Origin: an uncultured Collinsella sp.
GTDB lineage: Bacteria > Actinomycetota > Coriobacteriia > Coriobacteriales > Coriobacteriaceae
Length of the DNA: 16,700 nucleotides
Assembly: GCA_900754385.1 (NCBI GenBank)
Contig: CAAECP010000059.1
Coordinates: 1 to 16,700 of the forward strand
Reading direction: 5' to 3'
Shown: positions 8,189 to 14,939 of the stretch, piece after piece
Position numbering within the stretch: position 1 is the stretch's first letter
Layout of the letters: each line of letters begins with the position of its first letter
Program-made: the position numbers and the translations under genes
Notes under the pieces: generated by a model
Database searches by the model: none
What the model was told of the DNA's origin: nothing
Seen by the model: the letters and a program-made list of their open reading frames with translations, nothing else

Positions 8189-8194
8189 TATAAT
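8189..8194 (+). promoter_or_regulatory. Promoter -10 box of hisS
   Basis: TATAAT lies 42 nt before the hisS ATG. No recognisable -35 box exists at 16-18 bp upstream, because that position falls in the GC-rich right arm of palindrome 3. The expected 5' leader is only about 35 nt, which leaves no room for a T-box, and no T-box sequence was seen. Confidence 0.65.
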
Positions 8195-8236
8195 GACCAC
8201 TACCTATGACGCGATACAAAAGAAAGGTGTTTGCCC

Positions 8237-9550
8237 ATGCAGGCACAGAAGGCGGAGGGAACCCGCGACCTTATCGGCGCCGAGATGCGCGCCTGGCAAA
8301 AGATGCAGCAGATCGCTGCCGGCGTATTCGAGCCGTTTGGCTTTAAGCCTATCGAGACGCCCGCGATCGAGCAGGTGGACGTGTTTGTCCACGGTATCGG
8401 CCAGTCGACCGACGTCGTGCGCAAGGAAATGTTCCGCGTGTTCAGCGGTGCCAACCTGGAGCGCGTCTTTACCGAGGGCACCGACACCAAACTCAAGCCC
8501 AAGCAGCGCCTGGCACTTCGCCCCGAGGGCACGGCCGGCGTGGTGCGCGCCGTCGTCGAGAACAATCTGGTGCCCCAGGGCTCCACGCCGTTTAAGGCGT
8601 ACTACGCCGAGGCCATGTTCCGCGGCGAGCGTCCCCAGAAGGGCCGCCTGCGCCAGTTCCACCAGGTGGGTATCGAGTGGCTCGGAGCTCCTGATCCGGC
8701 GGCAGACGCCGAGTGCATCATCATGCTCATGGAGTTCTACAAGCGCCTGGGCTTCGATCTTTCCAAGCTTCGTCTGCTCATCAACTCGATGGGTGACGCC
8801 CAGTGCCGTCCGGCTTACCGCGAGCAGGTCAAGCAGTTCATCCTCGATCACGCAGACGAGATGTGCGATGAGTGCCGCGAGCGCGCCGAGCTCAACCCGC
8901 TGCGTGCCTTTGACTGCAAGAACGACCACTGCCGCGAGATCATGGCCGAGGCTCCGCTGATGGGTGACAACCTGTGCGACGAGTGCCGCGAGCACTACGA
9001 GCAGGTCAAACGCTATCTGGATGCCGCCGGTATCGAGTATGTCGAGGATCCCACCCTGGTGCGTGGTCTGGACTACTACACCCGTACTGTCTTTGAGGTC
9101 GAGGCCCCTGGCGCCGGTGTCGGCTCCATCGGTGGCGGCGGCCGCTATGACGGCCTGGTTGAGCTCGAGGGTGGCAAGCCCACGGCAGGCGTCGGCTTCG
9201 CCGTCGGTTTTGAGCGCGCTCTGCTGGCCCTGCAGGCCTTTGGCAGCGACCTGGGTGCCGAGGAGGTCCCGTGCGTCTACGTCGCCAACGCTGGCAAGGA
9301 GCTGCGCCAGAACGTCTTTGCCATTACGCAGGAGCTTCGCGCCGCAGGCATCGTGACCGAGGCCGACTATCAGGGCCGTTCGCTCAAGGCCCAGTTTAAA
9401 CAGGCCGATAAGGTAGGCGCCAAGCTCATCTTGGTCCTGGGTGGCGACGAGCTTGCCGCCGGCAAGGTCAAAGTGCGCGACATGCAGAGCCATGACGAGG
9501 TGCTCGCCGATCTGGACAACGTCGTCGAGGCGGTTCGCGAGCGCCTGTAG
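8237..9550 (+). CDS. hisS: Histidyl-tRNA synthetase
   Basis: This cytoplasmic class II aminoacyl-tRNA synthetase charges tRNA-His with histidine using ATP. The 437-residue length is typical. Visible landmarks are the N-terminal GTRDL, RPEGTAG (95-101), motif 2 with FRGERPQKGRLRQFHQ (128-143), the histidine-specific RGLDYY (276-281), the GGGGRYDGL segment (299-307) and motif 3 GVGFAVGFER (318-327). A C-terminal anticodon-binding domain follows (about 340-437). The insertion domain carries cysteines at 210, 213, 227, 232, 247 and 250 (CDEC, DCKNDHC, CDEC), a possible metal site of a kind seen in other bacterial HisRS. The ATG at 8237 has AAAGGTG (8223-8229) 7 nt upstream; an in-frame TTG at 8231 is too close to that site. 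The gene has its own -10 box (8189-8194) and a hairpin terminator at 9608, so it is probably a single-gene unit. Confidence 0.97.
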   Translation: MQAQKAEGTRDLIGAEMRAWQKMQQIAAGVFEPFGFKPIETPAIEQVDVFVHGIGQSTDVVRKEMFRVFSGANLERVFTEGTDTKLKPKQRLALRPEGTAGVVRAVVENNLVPQGSTPFKAYYAEAMFRGERPQKGRLRQFHQVGIEWLGAPDPAADAECIIMLMEFYKRLGFDLSKLRLLINSMGDAQCRPAYREQVKQFILDHADEMCDECRERAELNPLRAFDCKNDHCREIMAEAPLMGDNLCDECREHYEQVKRYLDAAGIEYVEDPTLVRGLDYYTRTVFEVEAPGAGVGSIGGGGRYDGLVELEGGKPTAGVGFAVGFERALLALQAFGSDLGAEEVPCVYVANAGKELRQNVFAITQELRAAGIVTEADYQGRSLKAQFKQADKVGAKLILVLGGDELAAGKVKVRDMQSHDEVLADLDNVVEAVRERL

Positions 9551-9607
9551 CGCATCTTTTTGAGCTTCGGGCCTGCTAACGTGCCCTGCTCATGGAGAGC
9601 GATTGTT

Positions 9608-9645
9608 ACGGGGGTGTTTCGCTTTTATGCGGAATGCCCCCGTTT
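9608..9645 (+). terminator. Hairpin terminator after hisS
   Basis: The arms at 9608-9622 and 9629-9643 can form a continuous 15-bp RNA stem (three G-U pairs) with the 6-nt loop TTTTAT. Only a short T-stretch (9643-9645) follows, so termination may be incomplete or assisted. It lies 57 nt after the hisS stop codon. Confidence 0.6.
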
Positions 9646-9703
9646 ACGTATGCCGCCCACCGAGAAATACGACCATTTAGGGCAAAAACCTTTGCAATGC
9701 AGA

Positions 9704-9747
9704 AAATACTTTTGTGTGGTAAAGCGCAATCAGTGTCGAAAGTATTT
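9704..9747 (+). promoter_or_regulatory. Spaced inverted repeat upstream of the ppc promoter
   Basis: AAATACTTT (9704-9712) and AAAGTATTT (9739-9747) are perfect 9-bp inverted repeats separated by 26 nt. The right half ends 10 bp before the ppc TATAAT and overlaps the -35 position, where no consensus -35 hexamer is visible. The half-site centres are 35 bp apart, a little over three helical turns, so two bound dimers or a looped complex are possible. This is a candidate control site; the regulator is unknown. Confidence 0.45.
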
Positions 9748-9757
9748 CTCAAGCGCC

Positions 9758-9763
9758 TATAAT
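9758..9763 (+). promoter_or_regulatory. Promoter -10 box of ppc
   Basis: A consensus TATAAT lies 50 nt before the proposed GTG start, in the context TATAATGA that is also seen upstream of hisS. The -35 region (GTCGAA or similar) is poor. Confidence 0.65.
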
Positions 9764-9807
9764 GAATACCGCATGTTACGTGCATAGAAGGAGGAATGGG
9801 AGGAAAC

Positions 9808-12621
9808 GTGGCTGAGAACCTAAGCAACCAGTCTGTACCCGAAGCCGCGGCGCGCGTCGCTGCCGTGGTCAACCGCCTCGTTAACCGAATCGGCTCGAAT
9901 GCCGAGTCCAGGGAGCGTCTCGCCGAGATCGAGATCCCCGAGGAGCTGCGCGACAATCTGGCGCTGTTCTTGCGCCTGGAGCGCCGTGTGCTTAGCGAGT
10001 ATGATCCCGAGATCGCGGACCTGTTCGACAAGATTTTGACAGCCGAGATTGTGGTCAATGCCGGCAACCCCGGTACCTGCGCTGCCGACGAAGCCGTCGA
10101 CGAGCAGGGCGTGCCCACCGCCGACGAGCCCACTGCCGTGGCATTTCGTGAGGTCGTCGATTTGATCGACAGCCTGCCGCTCGATAAGCAGCAGGTCATC
10201 GTTCGCGCCTTTACGAGCTTTTTCCATCTGGCAAACCTGTCGGAGGAGAACTACCGTGTGGCGCAGCTGCGCGAGCGCGAGGCCGGTGCGTCGACCGATA
10301 CCGAGGTCGATCCTGCCAACGAGCTTACCGTTGCCTATCACCAGCTGGTGAATGAGCTGGGTGTCGAGGGTGCCAACGAGCTGCTCGGCAAGCTTGAGTT
10401 CCATCCGGTCTTTACCGCGCATCCCACCGAGGCCCGTCGTAAGGCCGTCGAGGGCAAGATTCGCCGTATCTCCAACCTGCTGGAGGAGCGTCCGCGTCTG
10501 GGCGGCTCCGACCTGGTGGAGAACGAGCGCCATATGCTGCAGGAGATCGACGCCCTGGTGCGTACGAGCCCCATCGCGTTGAAGAAGCCCACGCCGGTCG
10601 AGGAAGCCGATACCATCATCGACATCTTCGATAACACGCTGTTCGACGTCATCCCCGTCATCTATCGTCGCTTTGACGACTGGGTGCTGGGCGACAAGGC
10701 CGGTACTGTGCCGCCGCTGTGCCCGGCGTTCTTCCATCCCGGCAGCTGGATCGGTTCCGACCGCGACGGTAACCCCAACGTTACCGCCAAGGTGAGCCGT
10801 GAGGTCGCCGCCAAGTACTTCACCCACATGGTGCTCAAGCTCGAGGACAAGTGCCGCCGCATCGGCCGCAACCTCACGCTCGAGGCCACCTACAGCAAAC
10901 CTTCTGCCGAGCTCATTAACCTGTGGAACCATCAGGTCGAGATGAGCCCTCGGTACACGGCCCGCGCCGAGCTGATCTCCGAGCACGAGCCGCATCGCGC
11001 CGTCATGCTCGTCATGGCCGACCGTCTGAACGCCACCGTGCGCCGTATCACCGACACCATGTACCACAGCGCCGACGAGTTCCTGGATGACCTGCGCGTC
11101 GTCCAGCGTTCGCTTGCTGCCTGCGGTGCCGTCCGTGCTGCCTACGGCCCGGTCCAGACCATCATCTGGCAGGTCGAGTCCTTCGGCTTCCACATGGTCG
11201 AGATGGAGTTCCGTCAGCACTCCGTGGTGCACGCCCGCGCCCTCAAGGATATCCACGAGAACGGTATCCATGGTGACCTGCAGCCCATGACGCGCGAGGT
11301 CATCGACACCTTCCGTGCCATCGGTTCCATCCAAAAGCGCTACGGCAAGAAGATGGCGCACCGCTACATCATCTCGTTTACCAAGAGTGCCCAGCATGTG
11401 GCCGACGTCTTTGAGCTGGCCCACCTGTCCTTCGCACACGAGGAAGACGTTCCCGAGCTCGACGTGATCCCGCTGTTCGAGCAGCTCGAGGACCTCGAGG
11501 GCTGCGTTGACGTGCTCGACCAGATGCTTACGCTGCCCGTGGTGCAAAAGCGCCTTGCCCAGACCAACCGCCGCATGGAGGTTATGCTGGGCTATTCCGA
11601 CTCCTCCAAGGACGCCGGTCCTGCCACGGCCATGCTCGCGCTGCATTCCGCGCAGGAGCGCATTGCCAAGTGGGCAGAGAAGAACGATATCGACCTGGTG
11701 CTCATGCACGGTCGCGGCGGTGCCGTGGGCCGTGGCGGCGGCCCGGCCAACAAGGCCGTGCTGGCGCAGCCCAAGGGTTCGGTCAACTGCTTCTTTAAGC
11801 TCACCGAGCAGGGCGAGGTCATCTTTGCCCGTTACGGCAACCGCACGCTGGCTCAGCGCCATGTTGAGTCCGTTGCTGCTGCAACGCTTTTGCAGTCGGC
11901 CCCGAGTGTCGAGAAGACTAACACCGAGACCACTCAGAAGTTCTGGGATATGGCCGAGAAGCTCAACACCGCAAGCCACGAGCGCTATCTGGACCTGCTG
12001 AACACCGAGGACTTTACACCGTGGTTCTCGACCGTGACGCCGCTGACCGAGGTCGGTCTGCTGCCGATCGGCTCGCGTCCTGCCAAGCGCGGCTTGGGTG
12101 CCAAGTCGCTCGACGACCTGCGTACCATCCCGTGGATCTTCAGCTGGAGCCAGGCGCGCATTAACCTGGCCGCTTGGTACGGTCTGGGCACCGCCTGCGA
12201 GCAGCTTGGCGATCTTGACCAGCTCAAGGCTGCCTACCAGGAGTGGCCGTTCTTCCGCACGTTCATCGACAACATCGAGATGTCGATCGCTAAGACCGAT
12301 CAGCGCATCGCCAAGATGTATCTGCACCTGGGCGATCGCCAGGATCTGTCCGAGAAGGTCTTTACCGAGATGCAGCTCACGCGTAAGTGGGTCCTTGCCA
12401 TCGTCGGTGACGAGTGGCCACTGCAGCGCCGCCGCGTGCTCGGTTGCGCCGTTCGCGTGCGTAACCCCTACGTCGACGCTCTGTCCATCGCCCAGGTCCG
12501 TGCCCTTCGCGAGGTGCGTATGAACCAGGACGAGATGGCCGAGGAGAAGAAGGCCGAGTACATGAGCCTGATTCTTTCGACTGTGACCGGCGTCTCGGCA
12601 GGACTGCAGAACACGGGGTAA
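9808..12621 (+). CDS. ppc: Phosphoenolpyruvate carboxylase
   Basis: The enzyme carboxylates phosphoenolpyruvate with bicarbonate to oxaloacetate, a cytoplasmic anaplerotic step that in a fermenter feeds C4-acid formation. At 937 residues it is of usual family length. Catalytic landmarks are FTAHPTEARRKAV with the essential His near residue 205, GSWIGSDRDGNPNVT (about 311-325), EFRQHS (about 468), GYSDSSKDAG (about 595) and the glycine-rich HGRGGAVGRGGGP (about 634). The C-terminus ends GLQNTG, as is normal for the family. Two starts compete: ATG 9796, which has AAGGAGG only 1 nt before it, and GTG 9808, which has GGGAGG (9798-9803) 4 nt before it. GTG is preferred on spacing, and the ATG would add only four residues. 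The gene has its own -10 box and a 127-bp hairpin 22 nt after the stop codon. The long open frame on the opposite strand is a codon-bias shadow. Confidence 0.97.
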   Translation: MAENLSNQSVPEAAARVAAVVNRLVNRIGSNAESRERLAEIEIPEELRDNLALFLRLERRVLSEYDPEIADLFDKILTAEIVVNAGNPGTCAADEAVDEQGVPTADEPTAVAFREVVDLIDSLPLDKQQVIVRAFTSFFHLANLSEENYRVAQLREREAGASTDTEVDPANELTVAYHQLVNELGVEGANELLGKLEFHPVFTAHPTEARRKAVEGKIRRISNLLEERPRLGGSDLVENERHMLQEIDALVRTSPIALKKPTPVEEADTIIDIFDNTLFDVIPVIYRRFDDWVLGDKAGTVPPLCPAFFHPGSWIGSDRDGNPNVTAKVSREVAAKYFTHMVLKLEDKCRRIGRNLTLEATYSKPSAELINLWNHQVEMSPRYTARAELISEHEPHRAVMLVMADRLNATVRRITDTMYHSADEFLDDLRVVQRSLAACGAVRAAYGPVQTIIWQVESFGFHMVEMEFRQHSVVHARALKDIHENGIHGDLQPMTREVIDTFRAIGSIQKRYGKKMAHRYIISFTKSAQHVADVFELAHLSFAHEEDVPELDVIPLFEQLEDLEGCVDVLDQMLTLPVVQKRLAQTNRRMEVMLGYSDSSKDAGPATAMLALHSAQERIAKWAEKNDIDLVLMHGRGGAVGRGGGPANKAVLAQPKGSVNCFFKLTEQGEVIFARYGNRTLAQRHVESVAAATLLQSAPSVEKTNTETTQKFWDMAEKLNTASHERYLDLLNTEDFTPWFSTVTPLTEVGLLPIGSRPAKRGLGAKSLDDLRTIPWIFSWSQARINLAAWYGLGTACEQLGDLDQLKAAYQEWPFFRTFIDNIEMSIAKTDQRIAKMYLHLGDRQDLSEKVFTEMQLTRKWVLAIVGDEWPLQRRRVLGCAVRVRNPYVDALSIAQVRALREVRMNQDEMAEEKKAEYMSLILSTVTGVSAGLQNTG

Positions 12622-12642
12622 TCGATAGCCCTGTAGTCGTCC

Positions 12643-12769
12643 GGGTCCGCCATTAGTTTACTTTTAGGCACGTCCTCGGACATGCAAGAAGCCCTCGCTG
12701 CGCACTTCGTGCGGCGAGGGCTTCTTGCGTCCTGCGGAGTGTGCCTAAAGGTAAACTAATGGCGGGCCC
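12643..12769. repeat. 127-bp structured hairpin element, copy 1
   Basis: The outer arms at 12643-12671 and 12741-12769 pair over 29 bp with two G-U pairs. Symmetric 12-nt internal loops (12672-12683 and 12729-12740) follow, then a perfect 15-bp inner stem (12684-12698 with 12714-12728), and a 15-nt apical part containing a small CGCAC-TTC-GTGCG hairpin. A second full copy of the same size lies at 15696-15822. The element starts 22 nt after the ppc stop codon and has no T-run or coding frame. It may be a 3'-end mRNA structure or a non-coding repeat. Confidence 0.85.
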
Positions 12770-12947
12770 TGCGATGTCCGGTCTTCGGCGGATTACTGGC
12801 TGGGGGAATTAATGGCGCGCTTCGCGCGTTTGGAAGGGGCTTCGTGCTGCGGAATGCATTCAGAGGGAAACCCGTCGGGTCCCTTCGTCCTCGGTCTTCA
12901 GGGATTGGGGCTGAAGGGATTAAAGTGCGCTTCGCGTCCAATGCGGA

Positions 12948-13032
12948 GTGCGGCGAGGGCTTCTTGCGTCCTGCGGAGTGTGCCTAAAAGTAAACTAATG
13001 GCGGGCCCTGCGATGTCCGGTCTTCGGCGGAT
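12948..13032. repeat. Partial second copy of the hairpin element (direct repeat)
   Basis: These 85 bp repeat 12709-12793 with a single substitution (12750 G versus 12989 A), an offset of 239 bp. Only the right half of the hairpin plus its 3' flank is present. The 154 bases between the copies (12794-12947) hold no gene, only small GC-rich palindromes (such as GCGCGCTTCGCGCG at 12815-12828) and short relatives of the element's loop sequences. Confidence 0.85.
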
Positions 13033-13064
13033 CAGCCGCTGGGTGAGGGTGGTGCTTGGGGCGA

Positions 13065-13299
13065 CGTGCAAAAAAAGGAGTTTTCAGCAGCCAAAGATTG
13101 GTGCATAAGGCTATGGGTGACGTTTGCGGCCCCTGTTGATGCTTTTGCACGACGATTGGGCTTTGGTGATATTCATATATGGCTGGTTTCTCGCCGCATG
13201 CTATTCAGATGGGTCGAGTCATGAGGACTATCTACTTTTTGAAAGACTTTTGACACCAAAATCTTATCTCGCGATGCTGAATACTCGCAAAAATGCACG
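13065..13299 (+). ncRNA. Candidate structured RNA or leader upstream of larA
   Basis: This region is less GC-rich than its neighbours and has no convincing gene. Long-range arms at 13065-13089 and 13275-13299 match as inverted repeats at 17 of 25 positions: six outer pairs, a 7-nt unpaired stretch, then eleven pairs with one mismatch. Nested inside are CCAAAG/CTTTGG (13091-13096 with 13161-13166) and GTGCATAAG/CTTTTGCAC (13101-13109 with 13142-13150, one mismatch), plus a separate hairpin at 13243-13265 (a 9-bp stem with one bulged C). The nesting suggests a branched RNA fold, about 310 nt before larA. The strand, the existence of a transcript and the role are inference; no known riboswitch class was recognised. 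Confidence 0.35.
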
Positions 13300-13339
13300 C
13301 TCCGGAGGGCACTACCCTGTTACGGCTAGAAATCCATGC

Positions 13340-13380
13340 GCCATTTTATGCAATTAATTAACGCATTTATGCAAAATGGC
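13340..13380 (+). promoter_or_regulatory. AT-rich palindrome upstream of larA
   Basis: GCCATTTT (13340-13347) and AAAATGGC (13373-13380) are perfect inverted repeats. Between them lie a second pair, ATGC (13348-13351) with GCAT (13363-13366), and AATTAATT (13352-13359). This AT-rich island in GC-rich surroundings, about 230 nt before the larA start, resembles an operator or promoter region. No clear -35/-10 pair could be fixed. Confidence 0.4.
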
Positions 13381-13432
13381 TTACGTGCGTACGTCTCGGG
13401 GTAGATGTTTGCCTCGGCGCTGCGTAAGTCAT

Positions 13433-13493
13433 CCTGTCTGTAGTGTCTTTGACAGGCGGCCGCGGTCCCGTTTGGGGTCGCGGCTGTTTTGTT
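13433..13493 (+). terminator. Hairpin pair with terminator in the larA leader
   Basis: CCTGTC (13433-13438) pairs with GACAGG (13451-13456). One base later a 12-bp stem follows (13458-13469 with 13474-13485, three G-U pairs, 4-nt loop), then GTTTTGTT (13486-13493). It lies about 120 nt before larA with no gene in front of it. It therefore ends a short RNA arising in 13033-13457 or serves as an attenuator in the larA leader. Confidence 0.6.
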
Positions 13494-13612
13494 GTGGGTC
13501 AAATATGAACGTTGTGTTAATGAGTCGGTGGACGGTGGTGTTTTTCGGTGAGCGGCGTATCCTTCCAACGGTTTATCTAATGTGTCAGTTGAAAGGAAGA
13601 GGGCGCTCGTCA

Positions 13613-14890
13613 TTGTTTGAATGTGAACTGCCGTTTGACCACAAGACGTTGCATCTGGAGCTCGAGGATAAGAACTTCGCGGGTGTGATGGAAGGTCATC
13701 AAAACGAGTTTAAGACCACGAAATCACAGGAAGAGCTGGTAGAGGAGTCACTTGCCAACCCTTATGGCTCGCCTTCGCTCGAGGAGCTTTGTGCTGGCAA
13801 GAAGGATATTGTCATTATTAGCTCCGATCATACGCGTCCCGTTCCCTCGCGTGTGACGATGCCTATTCTGCTGCATCACATCCATTCCGCTGCGCCCGAG
13901 GCTCGCGTGCGTATTTTGGTTGCTACGGGTATGCATCGTCCTTCGACGCACGAGGAGCTCGTCAACAAGTACGGCGAGGAGATCGTTGCCAACGAGGAAA
14001 TCGTTATGCACGTCGCGACCGATGACAGCATGATGAAAAAGATCGGCACCCTGCCTTCTGGCGGCGAGTGCATCATCAACAAGATTGCTGCCGATTGCGA
14101 TCTGCTGTTTGCCGAGGGCTTTATTGAGCCGCACTTCTTTGCCGGTTTCTCTGGTAGCCGCAAGTCCGTTCTGCCTGGTATCGCCAGCTACAAGACCATC
14201 ATGTACAACCACAACGGTCAGTTTGTGAATGATTCCCACTCGCGTGCCGGCAACCTGTGCCACAACCACGTGAGCGAGGACATGTTTGCCGCTGCCGAGA
14301 TGGCTCACCTTGCCTTTGTGCTCAACGTGGTGCTCAACGGCAAGCACGAGGTCATCGGCTCCTTTGCCGGCGACATCCACAAGGCGCACGAGGCTGGCTG
14401 CGAGTTCGTGAAGAGCCTTGCCGGCGTTGAGCCCGTCGAGTGCGAGATTGCCATTACCACCAACGGCGGCTACCCGCTCGACCAGAACATCTATCAGGCC
14501 GTGAAGGGCATGTGCTCTGCAGAGGCCACACTTCCCGAGGGCGGCGTGATCATCGATGTCGCCGGTTGTGCCGACGGTCACGGTGGCGAGGGCTTCTATC
14601 ACAACATCGCCGACAATGATCCGGCAGAGTTTGAGCGCGCCTGCATCGACCGTCCTAAGGACGAGACCCTGCCCGACCAGTGGACGAGCCAGATCTTTGC
14701 CCGCATCCTGGCGCATCACCCTGTGATCATGGTTACCGACCTGTGCGATCACCAGATGATCAAGGATATGCACATGACGCCGGTTAACACCCTCGATGAG
14801 GCGCTCAAGCTCGCCTTTGAGATGAAGGGTGCCGATGCCAAGGTGGCCGTCATTCCCGATGGCCTGGGCGTTGTCGTCGCTCAGCACTAG
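13613..14890 (+). CDS. larA: Lactate racemase
   Basis: LarA interconverts D- and L-lactate in the cytoplasm using a nickel-pincer nucleotide cofactor bound covalently to a lysine. From the TTG at 13613 the protein has 425 residues, and its key residues fall on the same numbers as in the characterised Lactobacillus plantarum enzyme as I recall it: Asp72, Arg75, His108, His174, Lys184 (cofactor attachment), His200 (nickel ligand), Tyr294 and Lys298. Visible motifs are SSDHTRPVP, HRPSTHEELVNKYG, GFIEPHFFAGFSGSRKSVLPG and GGYPLDQNIYQAVKG. AGAGGG (13598-13603) stands 9 nt before this TTG. In-frame ATGs at 13376 and 13580 lack ribosome binding sites and would add unrelated residues, so they are rejected. 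The MIP channel follows after 49 nt and a larC-like gene lies nearby on the other strand. larB and larE are not in the window. A terminator in the leader suggests attenuation. Confidence 0.95.
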   Translation: MFECELPFDHKTLHLELEDKNFAGVMEGHQNEFKTTKSQEELVEESLANPYGSPSLEELCAGKKDIVIISSDHTRPVPSRVTMPILLHHIHSAAPEARVRILVATGMHRPSTHEELVNKYGEEIVANEEIVMHVATDDSMMKKIGTLPSGGECIINKIAADCDLLFAEGFIEPHFFAGFSGSRKSVLPGIASYKTIMYNHNGQFVNDSHSRAGNLCHNHVSEDMFAAAEMAHLAFVLNVVLNGKHEVIGSFAGDIHKAHEAGCEFVKSLAGVEPVECEIAITTNGGYPLDQNIYQAVKGMCSAEATLPEGGVIIDVAGCADGHGGEGFYHNIADNDPAEFERACIDRPKDETLPDQWTSQIFARILAHHPVIMVTDLCDHQMIKDMHMTPVNTLDEALKLAFEMKGADAKVAVIPDGLGVVVAQH

Positions 14891-14939
14891 TACGCGGCCT
14901 AAACGAATCGTTTATAACCGACAAGAAAGATAAGGTTTT

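Noticed and set aside
8105..8236. T-box or other riboswitch before hisS
   Set aside because: The leader from the -10 box is about 35 nt, and no T-box signature or anti-terminator pair was seen in the gap.
9820..12327. Open frame of 835 codons on the - strand across ppc
   Set aside because: It is antisense to a gene with clear catalytic motifs. GC-rich codon use leaves the opposite frame open, and its translation has no family features.
13065..13299. Insertion sequence or MITE bounded by the 25-nt arms
   Set aside because: The arms are only partly complementary and no flanking target-site duplication or transposase fragment was found. An RNA structure is the simpler reading, though this is not excluded.
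13124..13357. Possible small + strand gene (77 codons) upstream of larA
   Set aside because: It would need a TTG start without a ribosome binding site, overlaps the nested inverted repeats and resembles no family I recognise.
13376..13612. N-terminal extension of larA from ATG 13376
   Set aside because: The added residues are Arg/Cys-rich and unlike LarA, the ATG lies in a palindrome arm, and a leader terminator falls inside the extension.
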